Below are positions 24,678-37,882 of a stretch of 64,000 nt of DNA, in pieces. The notes under the pieces were generated by a model, which saw nothing but the letters and a program-made list of their open reading frames with translations, was not told the DNA's origin and did no database searches. The position numbers and the translations under genes were made by a program. Position 1 is the first letter of the stretch, and each line of letters starts with the position of its first letter. This DNA comes from Marisa cornuarietis (taxonomy: Eukaryota > Mollusca > Gastropoda > Architaenioglossa > Ampullariidae), in assembly GCA_004794655.1 (NCBI GenBank), contig SMMW01000554.1, positions 11,115,501 to 11,179,500 on the forward strand, written 5' to 3'.

Positions 24678-26530
24678 GCGCTGCTTGTGCCTGGCAGTCT
24701 CGAATGGTTGCACATGTAACATGTTCACCAAGGAACACGAACGTGTAATTCGAAGAGTATACATTATGTGTGAATGTGTAAGAGTAGTAAACTATATTGT
24801 AGTAGAAGTACCACAGAACATGTGCTGGTTAATGCATTGATGGAGGGAAGGGAGAAGGAATGGATAACATTCTCCTCAGTGCTAACTTTTCACTGCACAA
24901 ATGATTCATATATTAGACAATTCTGATCAAGTGCAAGTTTTTTGGACACAAAAGGTTAAAAAGAAAAATCTTAGCAGATCGTGGAGTCGCATTCATCTCT
25001 GTCAAAAAAGGTGACAAGTTTTAATTAATGTTCCGTACCAGGTAGCTGCAAAAGGCAGCATTAAAAAGATTGGGTCGCATGTCGAAACGTGACTTTGAAT
25101 TCGCTATAAATGTTTTATCACTTCCGTTCAGGTCAGGCAGAAAGAGCTGTTACTACAGCGCCCTATGCCACCGGACGAACGTTCACATTCTCTGCAGCAT
25201 CCCTACTCCAACTGATGACAAATGGAGAAGCCCGTCTGGGGTTTTTTTTTTCGATGAACCACTTCTTTTGATTTTCATAAAGGCAACCCACAACAGTGCA
25301 GAGCCAGAGATCTTCGTCCTTCGCTCTCATGAAAGGCCTGGAGAACACCATACTCTGAGGTTCTTAAGAAAGTAAAGCTGGCAATGATATGGTGCTGAGT
25401 TTGTAACTGCAGCTAGTGGCGATCAGCACATGGAAACTTTGAATTTAAATCGAAGAGAAAACAAAAACACAGCCAGTTACTTGAAGAAACGTAGTAATGA
25501 AATATTCATATATTCATACACCTTGCAGCATGCGGGGGGTGAAGAAATAAAATTTCTGGGCGAAGCATAATACAGGCGTGTCACCGTTGGCACAGGCACA
25601 CAAAGACTTTTATAACAGTTGCATTCTTTGCCCTTTTGTCCCTCTGGAAGCCGTTGGTATAGAGAGATTTCAAATCCCAGACCGGGTTTTCGGCCACTTA
25701 CCCTAATTACGAACGATGGATACATCGGGACTCAGGGATTTGTTTAACGTACGCTCAATGCTTACAGCTCTAGTAAACCTTTTGGTAGTCACAGCTCAGC
25801 ATCTTAGATTATCAGCCGATCTATGTCTGTGCCTATTTCCAATGACAGTATCCCGCAACGCTTGCAGTACAAAGCTAGCCCTTGGGTACCGTTATTGATA
25901 TTTCATGACTACCATACCACGCTAATTATTTTAAGGTTTCCTGTCAGAAGTACTCGTGGGAACTATCGAACAGGGAGTAATGACATTAGTTCTTCAAATT
26001 AAACGTAACGGAAATCGACTTCTCATACCAGGAGCAAAGAAATTAGTTCTCAATTCCGTGATAACAAAATCAAATCAGCAAAATAAAATTAAATATTGGA
26101 AAGAAGAATTTTCTGGTTCCAAAACCAGGAATACAAAAATAAAAAAGAAACGCCTCCTATAAACATTGATTGTACTCCTCCAAAAGAAGTAACTCGAGCT
26201 CTAAAATCAGAGGTGATGCAATTTATGCTGAGAGCAGCAAGGAAATCTACACCTCAAAGCACTTTTAAATGACCTTGACGTAAAGCATCCTCTGGTTGAA
26301 TGGAATCAAGATGATTACATTCTCTGACGGGTGGGCTTACCCGAGATACTCTTGGCATGCGTGTGAACAAGGAACTGCTAATCTTGCCAGACAATTGCTT
26401 GGTGGCGTGGCCTTTCTTTCTGATCACATCCACTTTTCATCCTTTTGTGCTGGGCCAGGCTCAAACTTTACCTTCAGATTAACAAGGATGTATTCTTTTA
26501 GTGGAATGGTTTTGTTTAGTTTTGCTTGTT

Positions 26531-26533
<3 letters not shown>

Positions 26534-26571
<38 letters not shown>

Positions 26572-26596
26572 GTGTCTGTCTGTCTGTCTGTCTGTC
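26534..26596. repeat. (GTCT)n microsatellite
   Basis: About 15 GTCT tetranucleotides with one TGTG interruption. Open frames of Leu/Ser/Val/Cys repeats here are artefacts. Confidence 0.95.
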
Positions 26597-29500
26597 ACCT
26601 TCTTTCTCTTTGGTGTGCTTGGTGTGCAACCAATTGTATCCAGAACATTAGGTGTCACTTTACGGCAAAATCTCTGCAATTCTCTAAATTACCTCAGTAG
26701 CTAGAGAGACTAGAAATCCTCGCCCAGTGAAAGCAGTACAATGACTGGTTTCGGTTCTTAAAAGCTTTACTCGCCACTCTCATTGCTTTGATGACAGTAG
26801 TTGAAATAGTCACTGAAAGAACGATTAAACTCCTCTACAACTAAAAGGCACTTCTGGATATGCGCTGTCTACGAACAAAACTCGTGCCATTACTCGTTTG
26901 ACCTTTCACCTATATATTCCCCCACCCCACCCATTGGAGTCTGGTGCTGATGATGGCGGCCGTGATGCGAAATACTAGTCATGCTTGAGCGGTCAAAGGC
27001 ACTTCTGGGTCATCCAATAGTCTCCATTTTCTGAGACAGCTCAGTGGACGGGTTCCACGAGTTCTTCTGTCTCCAGACCACTATTCACGCTGTCTCAGGC
27101 CCTGGATCTTTTTAATTCAAGATATACTAGAGAATTCAGTGTCAGTACTGTTGCGCACTGTAAAATCCCCTTCAAGCAGTTTTCCAGACGCGTTCTAATC
27201 CAGTGTTCGTGTCATTCATCATTCATGCCGGGGATCTCTCCGGACTTGGCTTGTGTAGGGCAGGCTGGGATTTTCAGGGAATACGGGGATCAGATACGAC
27301 GTAAATCACTACCTGCTTTCTGGCAAGCAATTCATCCCGGAAACATTTCCAGATTTTTTAATTTTTTATATTTTATTGTAAAACCATCTGCTCCAGTGAA
27401 GACAGATGGCAAGATGTCCCGTTTTCCTCAACAGTGGCATCTTCATCTGCAACTGTCGAGCTAGAGCAAGAATTGACCGTTTTTGTCTTACGATCTTCTT
27501 GATAGTTTCCGACCAGATCGAGGCTTTCCAAGATGATGTATTTCCTGATTATTTGTTGGAAGCAATGAAACTAGATGAAGTTGCTGACATGGAAGCAAAT
27601 TCCAAATAAGTCATGCATTCTTTCACTTTGACACTGAGTATTCCGGCCACTGAACTCTGCAGTAATTGTCTATCGCCAGCCTCATGTGCACTCCTCAGGC
27701 GGAAATAAGAAATATGAAGCATCAAGCAATGGCGGAATTTTTAGCACCACTGCTTTTTCGCAGCTAAGAAATAATTTAGTGCATTTTGAAACCAAAATCT
27801 GTCCGCTAAATTTACCGTAAGGAATTGTTTTCTCACAAAGTTTCCATTTTCTACAGTTAGGAACTGTATGCCTCACTACTGTCAGACTTCTAAAACGCTT
27901 TTAACTAAGACTTGCATTTGATTATATGCATGCTGATTTAGGAAGAAATTCTTTTTACTTAACCATTATTTAATTTTCAGTGAGTTTGTTTAAATTCACA
28001 CCACCAGAGCAAACATTAAACGTGTCTGTTAACCTTAACGTCAGGTATATTGAATACAAGCTTGCTACAGGCGCCAGCATGCCTATAAAAGTAGATCACT
28101 AAACAGCTCAACTGTTCTTAACTAACAATATGTGTACAACACTGACGCCACAAACGACCCAAGCTACTTCCATCTTTGTCTACTGATTAAAGATCCCACA
28201 TACACGCATGGAACATGCATTTCAAAGTTTCACGCTTCCTTTTTTGGTCCACGAAGGCTTTCAGGCAAATATTTAATTTTCAAACCGTTTCGGCTTTTCA
28301 CACACTTATAAATTTACATCTGCATATGAATACTGTCCTTAATAGTTCCTTTTTTTAAATAACGAAAGGATAAGCGTCTAGACAGCGTGCATCGTCTCCT
28401 CTGGACCACTTTCATTAAGTCGTCTTCATGCTAAATGGTTGCTTTCGAATTACACGTCTTAATTTGCACCCACTGCCAAGTATGATAGTGGCATACGTGT
28501 GTCTGAATTAGCCATTTAGTATGACATAAGTAATAAGTCGACAATGTTTCACAAATACCGAAATACGAAGAGAGCATTAAAGCAACTTATGTAACAAACG
28601 GACTAAAAGCGGCAACAAATTTAAGTTTTAATGTTGTAGTTTAAAATATATAATACTGCATTTATGAATGAAACATTTTTTTTTTCAAATACCGGTCTAT
28701 ATACACATGCTGTACTATAACATACTTTAAATAAAGCAAGGTAAATGGTGGGTGCCAGAACCAGTTAAAAACGTTGACATTATTTCTTGAAGAGAAAAGT
28801 GATCGGCACTCGACCAACCTTGACGAACGGATTGCGATTGAGTGTCAAGGTACCAATGTTCCAGCAGCATCTGTGTTTTGCTGTTGCACTAGTTCAGATA
28901 AATCCGTGGTTCTTAGTCTCTAGCTTTAGGACGTTTAGTCTAAGATTTGCTAATGCAAGAGAATGCGAAATTTAAATGCGCAGTTTGCTTTAACTCAGCA
29001 ACACTAAACCTTTCTGGACGGGTGTGAGTCATAGCTTGATATTTCCCACCCCAGTCCTAGACGCTGAATATTAAAACGCGTCGTCTGCAGACACATTCAA
29101 GCCTGTGACAATCAGAAACCGTACCCTCCACTCCATCCCCTCTCCACTTCATTTTCTCCATACAAACACAAGTAGCAAAAGTTTAAGGTCTGTTCAGCCA
29201 GACAGAGTAGATTCCTCTTTCCTTCCCCTACCCAACCATCCACCGCCACCAACACCAACCTCGTGAGGACAGCCTTGTCAGTCAAACGGCCGCCTGCTGA
29301 AGGTCGATTTCGGTTGAAAAGTTTTTTTTTCTTCATCCTATCGCCTTCATCACGAGCAGTGACTTCCTCCTTTTTCCACCCCTTACCCTTCACCCCGGCC
29401 GCGGTTGTTATGGTTACGGATGTGCGCAGGAAGCTGTACAGGGGACTGCAGTGATGTTGATGTTGCAGGAGGTCATGTGCTAGAGGCATAATGATTTGTT

Positions 29501-30047
29501 TATACGCTATGTCAGGATTGGCCGTCTTAATTGTATTGTCACGGAGCTGTTGTGTGTCTGTTTTCTGACTCAGCACTTTTCGCTGAGACATGAATCGTGG
29601 ACTGGGTAAGGGTAACGCAAGCACGAGAAAGGAGAGGTAAGCGAATGAAAGGGTTCGTAACTCTTGCTCAAAGCTGATTAATTAAAAGACACGTGTGTGC
29701 GTGTGTGTGTGGAGGGGTGGTTGTGGATGGGTTGGTTGGTTGTTTCTCTGAGCGCGTTGGTGTGTACTCATGTGAAAGTGAAACTAAATCCCAAGGAAAA
29801 GAGTGGATGGCTCGGGAGAGGGTCAGAAAGGGTGAAAATTTAAAACGTGTTGGCTTTTCTTCTTTTATTCCTTGTGGATTGCTGTCACATGTCAATCTGT
29901 ATACAGAAGGATAAACTTTCGCTTACGAGTGGTCACGTCCTCACAAATTGAAGTGTGTTTCATTTTACTGTCGTTCTTCGGTCACCTGGCAGGTTCTACG
30001 TATTTTTTTTTCATATCTGTAAAGAGAAGATAATTATGATTATGATT

Positions 30048-30091
30048 ATGACGACGACGACGACGACGATGATGATGATGATGATGATGAT
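30048..30091. repeat. (GAC)n(GAT)n trinucleotide repeat
   Basis: A run of GAC triplets passes into GAT triplets. It lies downstream of the METTL27-type gene on that gene's strand. Confidence 0.9.
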
Positions 30092-30267
30092 GCCATTTCC
30101 AATGTTATGATTATGATGGAAAGAAAGATTTAAAAGATGTCGATCTTACATCGAAGTTTCAGGTCTCACCTGACCTCAGTGCTATAATGACCCAAGTACG
30201 TCATAGCTGTGTCTCATCTAACCTGGATCTGGGTCTCGGAGGTAGGCTGCACCTCTCTAGTCTCATC

Positions 30268-30425
30268 TCAACCCCCCTCCATAACTATAGGTCTCACCTC
30301 ACGTCGGAGAAAGGTCTCATCTCAACCCCTTCCATAACTATAGGTTTCACCTCAACCCCCGTCCATAACTATAGATCTCTCCTCACGTCGGAGATAGGTC
30401 TCACCTCAACCCCCTCCATAATTAG
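30268..30425. repeat. Minisatellite in the METTL27-type 3' flank
   Basis: Alternating blocks of TCTCACCTCAACCCCCTCCA plus TAACTATAG and GGTCTCACCTCACGTCGGAG form a higher-order tandem array. It begins about 36 bases beyond the stop codon of the minus-strand methyltransferase gene, so it probably lies in that gene's 3' UTR. Confidence 0.8.
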
Positions 30426-30460
30426 TGGAAGCCAGGTCTTACCTTGGCTCGCGTACGTGC

Positions 30461-33400
30461 TCACAGCACCTGGTGGACGAGAACGAGACCCTCTTTGCCA
30501 CGCAGGAAATTGGGAAAAGTGGACCTCGAGACAGACCTCCACTTTCCTTCGTCCTCCAGGCGCCTCATGAGGGGCTCTAGGAGCCCCACGTAGTCCGAAC
30601 ACTTGTCCAAGTGCTCAACTCGCGTCACGTTCACGATGTAGCCCCCTGACAAACATGTTGGACAAGTGCAGCAGCATTATACATGGCTACTGCGTCGGCT
30701 AAAATAAATTGCAGAAACTGCCGCAATATGCAGTGTGTGGTCAAAGGTGACGCTTCTCGACACTTGACCTGTTATCGAGATGTGTTATGAGGCGTGGGGA
30801 TGGAAGGTTGTATGTGTTTACCAGTTTGTGGGTCGTTGTTACCTCATGCAGTATGCTCCTGTCGGGTTACAACAGAATAGCAAGGGGCGCTGACACCGCG
30901 ACATCAATGCGGAAGGAGTGGAGCGTGTTTCCCCCACCTGCGACAACTACCCAACCTGGGAGTCAGCTTTGAAAAGTCTACGTGCTTAACAACTACCCAG
31001 CCAAGACCTGGGAACCTTCTTGTAATTATGTATGAAAATGCGAAAAGATAAAAAGGTGTTTTCTTTACGCGAGGATTATTCTACCCACAAAGAGTTCTGG
31101 CGGAAGTGTTCCACCCGCATATTCAACAAAAGACTCTGGGTAAACGTCAGAACGTGGACTAAAGAGAGCGAACCTTCTCCTGGGGGAAGGACTGCGATTC
31201 TCGGTGGTTAACGCACTGGCGACAAACTAAGTTCGTTAATATTTGATACGGACCGAGGCCTTCGGCTTTGTTTGCGGGCCCGGTAAACGAGAGACATCGA
31301 AGTAATGAACGTTGTTTAGTGTTTGAGGAGTGACTGTGTGGGAGAGAGTGGATTATTTATTGTAGTAGGTTGTAATAAGTTTATCTTGAGTAGGGGGAGA
31401 TGTGTTATTCTTTAGTTATTGATATGTGTTTTATGTCACGCACGACGCCTCAGAAAAAAGAAAATATAAATAAAATTACATGAAAGGAGAGAAAAGAAAA
31501 TCAGAATAACACCAAGCTAGTTTTTTGGGGGCCGAGAATACACACAGGAAACTCACGTGCAGATTTGTTTGTTGAAAGAAAGAGTACGCGTCAGTGACTT
31601 TGCGTTTGTCTCTGTGGTGTAGACGTTTGCGCGCGCGCACACACACACACACACACTTTCTCTCTCGCTCTCTCTCTCTCGTTCTCTCTCTTGATCTACT
31701 TATGAGAATGGATGCTCAAGATCTGAAGTCTTCAGATCGGGTAATTACAGCTAGACTAATACTCTAAACAAGCACAAATCATTTCTATCAAAGCTCAATT
31801 CTACCACTCTCCTCATTTCTAAAAGAAACTTTCGTTACATTTTTTGCGAATCTTCAGACAGTTTACAGGCTGTACGTCATGTACATGCAGGAGCATTCAG
31901 TATGATAACAGGAACAGTTCCAATCATACCTGGCTTTACCACGCGTATCATTTCCTGAATGGCCGAGCAGGGAATCTGGTTTTCACCCATTCCGCCACAG
32001 ATCACCAAGGCGTCATAAGCACCTGAAGACAGAAGCAACCGCGTGTCTGGTATAAATGTGCTCTTTGTGAAGTGTTCCTAGTCAATAAAGTGTCTTCCTC
32101 AATCAGATATCGGAACTTTCACACCCTCTTGACAAATTTCGTAAATGTGATTTGAATTTCTTTTACACGACGTTCGCACATGTCTAAGCGATGGGAAACA
32201 GAAGGCATCACCAGTGACATAATAGATAATATTGATAATTAGAGGAGAGGACAAGAGATCGAAGTAGAGATTGTCTGGGATAAAGAAAGGGAGAACAAAG
32301 AGAACGAAAACCTAAACGACCCTTACACTTTCATGTAGAAAGAACGATTCTGTATATATTTCTTCTATGGAAGTAATAGCAACATAATACTTTTTTTCTT
32401 CCGTATGTGTGATGGCGGACTCACCGTCGTCTATGGGTAGGCGAATGTGTCCGATAGCCTCGTTAATAAGCCTGCCGTAGATTCCTTTCTCGCGCGCCTT
32501 GCTAAGCATGCCCTCGCTGGGATCAAGGGCATCCATCTGACGAAAGCCCAGGGCAAGAAGCTGTAAAGGCGAAGTACACTTTGTCACATATCTGCTCCCC
32601 TTATTTTACACATCCGTTCCTTTTCTCACATATCTGTTCCTCTTTGTCCCATATTTAGTCCTCTTTCACCAACGCACTGACGACAAGTACGAACCATTTG
32701 CAACAACAACGCGTCAGTGACAAATATATACTACTTTAAATAGCAAAACAAAACAACAAAACAAAAATAAACAAAAAACAAAAACCACAAAAACAAAACA
32801 AACAACAAACAAACCACAACAGCAAAAAATCCAACAATAAATGCATAATACTTTCAATAGCAAAGCATTGACAACAAACATGAAATATTTTTATGCAATG
32901 CATCTGCATCAAATACATAATAAATGAAACAGATACTCAAAATACGAAATATTTGTTACAGCTCCATATCAAGAAGAAATAACTACTAACTACTTGTGAA
33001 CATTAATGGTGATGATACACCAGCGCGTTGACAACGAATGTATAGTAATCTATATGAGATGGAACTCACAGCAACTGACCCTTGGGGACTGATGGTAAAC
33101 ATGCTGATCTGTGTCAGTATGGCAAGCATTAGTTATTAGATAAAACTTTGTCACATCTCATTTAAATCGGCTTAATTTGACATATCACTTACTGCTTACA
33201 AAGCGAAGGCTAAATGATCCTAAAATGTGCTTGTGTGCGCGTGTGTGACCGTGAGAAAGTGAGAGTTTGTGCCAGTTTGCATTTTGCTTTCTTTCGTTGA
33301 GAATTGAATGTTTACTGTAACATTCAAAGTATTTTTTTCAATAATTGAACAGACGTACAACGTGTCACTCCTGCACATGCAATGTGCAGCTCTGTAACTT

Positions 33401-34999
33401 CTTTTACCTGTGTAATAGCAAAGTAACGTCAATAAAAAGTCTCACCTCTTCGCCAACCAAACCGGTGCCTGCTGCAACGTCCAGAATCTTGATTGTGTCT
33501 CTTGTTTCGGGTGGGTACAGGTCTGCCACAGTCGCAGCCGTCGTTCTGGGACCAGTGTAATCAAACGCCGTCAGGTACTGTCCACAGGAAACACAACCAG
33601 CCAATGTGTCGTGCAGAGCAAAAATATATAACGCACGCACGCACTCAAGCGCGTGCACGCGCGCGCGCGCGCACACACACACACACACAGAAGCAGCGAG
33701 ACAAAAAATATATAAATAAAATAAGAGAAAGAGAGAATGCGAAAAGTTATTCCGTATTCCGTCATACATCTTTGGAAGGATTGTACACAAATAACGAAGA
33801 AACCAAAAACACTTTATCCTATTTACAATGTTTATCAAATTTTTTTTCTAATTGAGAAATCCTTCAACAAAACTCCACGCAACTTTCTTACAGGCAAATC
33901 AATATTCCAGGCAGAAAAGGTGAAACGCGTGGAGCATTATTATAGTAATTACAGAAAATAATTTATTATGTTAAGCTTTGTGGATGTGGGCAGCATAGCA
34001 CATAGAAAATTTGTTTTCAATATTTGAATAAAAAGCATATAACATTTTTGACGTGTAATTTCTGGTGGAGGAAGAGATGGTCCTAAAATCAACACAATCG
34101 CTTTTTAAAACCTGCGTTAGCGCTCGGCAAAGATCCATTAATGTACCGTAAACCTGTCTTTGCTTCTTGCTTGAAGTTCTAGTAGGGCACAGTTTTTATT
34201 TTTCATGACATGATAAAGGTACTATTTCTCAAAATCTTGGTGACTACCGCCTCTTCGCCTTCCGTTCTGGAGAAGCACGCCTATCAGGCACAGAAAAAGG
34301 TCAACACCACAAACATGAAGAATATCCGCGAATGGGTTCACGTTGTCAAGGCTACAGCCAGGGAGAGAGCTGAGACCAGAGGTTAATTAGACGTGTCTGT
34401 GGACAAACGCAGCGTCACAAGTTTGACCTCTTTCTGTGGATGGTTTGAAGGAATAGTGTAGGAGAATGTAAGAGGGTAGGGTGGGGTATTCACATTTTGG
34501 GAAATAGTATCTTCCACTAAACTTTACTCGGCTACTGGGGGAGGGTAACTGACACCCCGCTTTACCTTGAAGGGCACCTTTCTCCGGCAATGCGCAATGA
34601 GCATTATTCCGAATTGATACCTGCGCATTACAATTGGACATCATCATCATCATCATCATCATCAGTACCTGACACAGGTGAATAGAAAACCAGCGAACAG
34701 TTTGTGACGCTCTGAGACCATCAAACCAACTAATAGATCGACCGGTTGCTTTTCATTAAATCCCGAAAAAATGTTCTACGAGGACGAGAAAAGATGGTAA
34801 AACAAGCTATACCTTATAAACACTAACTTAATACAGATCACACACACACACACTGACTTACAACTTCATACATGTCGCTGGTTACGCTGTAGTGCTCGAT
34901 GCTATTTTTAGCTCCCAACCCCGGCATGAGATATTTGTTGATGGCTTCTTGTGCTTCTGCCACCAGGCCGGAGGAATTTTCTTCTGTCAGCATGCTCAT
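30461..34999 (-). CDS. METTL27: METTL27-type (WBSCR27-like) SAM-dependent methyltransferase
   Basis: Five exons on the minus strand, in transcript order 34999-34862, 33577-33446, 32560-32425, 32022-31930 and 30645-30461 (stop), give 684 coding bases and 227 residues. The family is a Rossmann-fold methyltransferase; human METTL27 is about 245 residues, so this looks full-length. Motif I is ILDVAAGTGLVGE (about residues 77-89). The acidic loop after strand 2 is MDALDPSEGML (around 99-109), where the aspartate would bind the SAM ribose. Strand 4 is DALVICGGMGEN (about 139-150), and RVVKPGGYIVNVTR spans the exon 4/5 junction. The C-terminal LLEPLMRRLEDEGKW segment is typical of METTL27. The start ATG is at 34999; another in-frame ATG lies two codons on. 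The natural substrate is unknown. A possible poly(A) signal lies at 29864-29869 on this strand. Confidence 0.9.
31630..31683. repeat. (GC)n(AC)n(TC)n microsatellite
   Basis: Compound dinucleotide repeat in the last intron of the METTL27-type gene. Confidence 0.85.
32739..32830. repeat. (AAAAC)n low-complexity stretch
   Basis: A/C-only run of AAAAC and AAAC units in an intron of the METTL27-type gene. Confidence 0.8.
33634..33690. repeat. (GC)n(AC)n microsatellite
   Basis: CG-rich ACGC units pass into (GC)n then (AC)n, 55 bases or more upstream of the exon 2 acceptor of the METTL27-type gene. Confidence 0.85.
34240..34530 (+). repeat. Dispersed repeat family B, copy 1
   Basis: Shares ordered blocks with two other places (56519-56790 and 60551-60875). 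The clearest is GTTGTCAAGGCTACAGCCA then GAGAGCTGAGACCAGA, then a block ending in GCGTCAC. At the 3' end is ATTCACATTTTGGGAAATAG. Divergence is high. It lies in intron 1 of the METTL27-type gene. I see no terminal repeats or coding sequence. Confidence 0.55.
34640..34664. repeat. (ATC)n microsatellite
   Basis: Eight or so ATC triplets in intron 1 of the METTL27-type gene. A poly-Met open frame on the minus strand is an artefact of it. Confidence 0.9.
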
Positions 35000-36227
35000 G
35001 TCTTCCTGAATTTACTGTCTAAGACCTTCAACGATTCCTATAATATATAAGCATACACAGACATGGCAGCCATGTGCGACACAAAGAGAAAGAGAATGAA
35101 AGAAGGAAGAAAAAATTTATACTTTGTCCCAGTGGACATATTTCCATTTTTACGACGGTTGCTTCTGCGCTTATATTTACAATTGTTTGATATTTATAAA
35201 GTTATATTTATACTTTAAAAATTGTTTCTCTCTCTCACCTACACACATAGAGTGTTTAAGTTTCTTCTCCGCTGGGAAAATATTACAAGTATCATTTATT
35301 TATTCCAATTTCGATTACTTTTTTTTTGTTTTACCAAGACAGACATTTGACACACAAAATAGAATTTCTAAGCAAATAGTACGAAGCTGCCCAGTTTCAT
35401 TGAAATATTCGTTCGACAACATGCACTCGATCGATGAACGACGCTTTCTTATTATAAGCAGTTGCTTGTTTTGACAGTTTGCACCTTAGGAAACCTTGAC
35501 ACCAGTTAACAGAAAAACAGAGTTCCTCGTAGGCTATTCTTTCTCTCAGATTTATGGATAAATTTCACTGCTGGCCGCGATAGTTTGCAGGTTACCAGCG
35601 CGTTTGACAGGTCCGCTGCTCGTCGCATGTCTGCTAACCCAGACCTATCGTGATAAGACGAACAGGTGGGAGCGGGGTGATAACGAGTCTTTTACACAAT
35701 ATCCTTTGAGTAACATCGATGGGATGACCTTGATAAAATGTGCACGCGCAGGGGGTTAGGGAGAAAGAAAGAGGGCGCTACTGCTGACAACGACTTCAGG
35801 GTACATTTAAAATAAATAAATAAATGGAATTACCTCTCTGACCGCGTCGGAGCAGACACGCTGGCACAGAAACGGTGTCAAGAGACACAGATAACGCCGT
35901 TAGGGTCACGTTCCACGAGTGAAGGAAAAGGTCCAGAGACACGGTTTACAAACTACCTTAAATACTGAAATACCATTATGAATTTTAAAGTATACACTCT
36001 CCTGTAATCATTTGTATTAAAATTTTTCAAACTTTCAACTAAATATGCTTGTATAATGGTAAAATGCAAGCCGTTTCGCACGGAAGCGTTCGTCTGCTGC
36101 CTGGCCTCTCGGAGAATCTCACGCGCATGCGCAGTGATTGATGACGTACACCAAGGAAAACAATCTGTCTCGCGTGTGATCACAATCACTGTCAATCAAA
36201 GCCTTAATCAAAGCCTTCTGGAAAAAA
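35000..36227. promoter_or_regulatory. Shared upstream region of METTL27-type and THAP genes
   Basis: This 1.2 kb separates the divergent start codons of the minus-strand methyltransferase gene (34999) and the plus-strand THAP gene (36228), so both promoters should lie here. No TATA box or known operator could be assigned. An AAATAAATAAATAAATGG run at about 35811-35826 is the only repeat noticed. Confidence 0.35.
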
Positions 36228-37882
36228 ATGCCACGCGAATGTGCTGCTAGTGATTGTCGGGAATTTTCTGCCAAAAGGCTCTCCTTACAGTTTTCACCAG
36301 TTCCCGAAAAATAAAGAGCTTAGCCTGCAGTGGGCCTCTAGAAAAGTTCATGGGACGAGAAAGCTGTGGATGCCTTGCGAGCACGATGTCGTCTGCTCGA
36401 AACACTTCATAGAGTGCTTCACGATGCAGTATCGGCTTTGCAAGGAGAATGGGATTCCTGCTCTCCCACGGCTAGAATCGCACGCTGTTCCAACCCTGTA
36501 TAGCCATACTGAAGAAAAAGAAAGGAAGCAGCGTCTGATCGTAGATCTGCTGTTGCTGTCAAGAAGCAAAATTGAGAGGTATGTCAAACGTTGATAATAT
36601 TTGTACCCAGGATACTTGTTTTACGTTGTTTTTTTTTTTTTGCTTTCTATTGATAAGAAATACCAATGGTGAACTGAGAGGGAAATATGTTTTAATGGAA
36701 ACAATTCTGCTAAACATTTCTGAATGTATTTTCCATTAGTATATGCAGTAATATTATTGTGGCATTCATTAATAAATATTGATGCTTATAAAATATTTTG
36801 TTTTAAAGTACCTACAGCAACTCTTGGGGAGATGGAACCATCTGAGAGCACTGCTGAAATAATAGAAGCAGCAGATGAGGACAAGGAAAATGTATTTCCA
36901 GCTAATTTTTCAATGGCAATACCGGCAGTGCAGCTTTCCCCCTTTCCTTCAAGTTCTATTACCGCCAAGGATGTCTCTGTACAGATCAAACCTGTAAGTT
37001 GGTTGTGTATGTTTAATTATGTCATCTACTCAGGTGTACCCAATATTATAAAATATGATAAAGCTCAGTGCAAGTATTTATATTTCCAGATCTATCCTTG
37101 TTATTAAAAGGCAAAGTCCTCATATTTCAGCATCAAGTATCAAGAGGGCAACAGACTGCTGTGCACACCACAACTGCTTGCAAAGCAACAAATTGTCCCT
37201 CTCCTTACTACAGAGAGCAAGGGACACAAACTGTCAGGAAGGCTGTTGGTGCTCATGTACCTGTCATCCTGACTTGACTTCACAAGGCAGTCAGACTGAT
37301 CACCAAGGGTAACTATAATGCATATTTGAAACCACTTGCTGTTAATATTATGACATTTTATGAGGATTTAATAGCAATTATTATCAAAATCATACTTTCC
37401 TGTGTGATAACAGAGAAAGATAACTTCTATGCAAAAATATAAATATTTGTGTATGTGTTGATTTTAATCTTGAAGAGTGTGTTTTCCCCTCTGTACTTAT
37501 AAATGTGAAATACTTATCTTTTTACAACAGGCCAATAATAATCAACTATGAAACTGATGAAGAGAATGAAGATACCAGTGATTGCAACTGGGAACCACCA
37601 CTAAGGTAGCAAAATAGTGTCAAGTGTACAAAAAGCATGCTATATCTTTGTGATATTGAATGAAAGCCAGTATGAATACTTGTGTGGGATATGGTAGTGC
37701 TGAAGCAATTTGCAGCAGCAAAGCTGTGTTAAATATCTGTGGGATCTATGGGATATGCTCACTAGCTTGAAGTTGCCTGTGTTTCATATTTTGTGTGCAT
37801 CTATCCCTGCCACATCTTGCTTTATTTTCCTGTATGTCTTGAAAAAGCATGAATGTCAAATTACAGGTGGGGACCACCATAA
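36228..37882 (+). pseudogene. THAP-domain gene with interrupted frame
   Basis: The ATG at 36228 opens a THAP zinc finger, MPRECAASDC, whose first two zinc Cys are seen. A stop follows at the end of ...FSPVPEK. Reading on one frame later gives the rest of the domain: FHQFPKNKEL, RKLWMPCEHDVVCSKHF with the last Cys and His, and the closing AVPTL box. Four T at 36291-36294 where three would keep the frame explains this. Candidate later exons are 36809-36993 (ATLGEMEPSES, acidic), 37131-37310 (QGTQT and QGSQT repeats, in two different frames), 37532-37604 (DEENEDTSDCNWEPP) and 37867-37882 (WGPP stop). The exon 1/2 phase does not match and exon 3 needs a frame change, so at least two lesions exist. 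THAP domains bind DNA and often derive from transposases. It may be a pseudogene or contain sequencing errors. Confidence 0.65.

Larger units (their letters stand above)
22540..30260. other. Gene-poor stretch
   Basis: No exon is supported here. It contains (GT)n(GA)n at about 23563-23600, a 42-bp direct duplication at about 24593-24677, a (GTCT)n run at 26534-26596 and (GAC)n(GAT)n at 30048-30091. Several open frames of 60-170 codons have no recognisable family, conserved motif or splice context. Segments near 26.1 kb resemble worn transposon coding sequence, but too weakly to call. Confidence 0.5.

Noticed and set aside
25920..26290. Possible worn transposon coding sequence (PPKEVTRALKS)
   Set aside because: One short block only; no catalytic motif and no consistent frame.
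26296..26704. 134- and 67-codon frames rich in Cys, Leu, Ser and Val
   Set aside because: They read through the (GTCT)n microsatellite.
27480..27609. EAFQDDVFPD peptide recalling the coronin C-terminal motif
   Set aside because: Only about ten residues are similar, with no WD repeats or adjoining exons that can be supported.
29112..29624. 170-codon open frame on the minus strand
   Set aside because: No domain, signal or family resemblance. Composition follows the local pyrimidine-rich sequence, and there is no splice context or neighbour exon.
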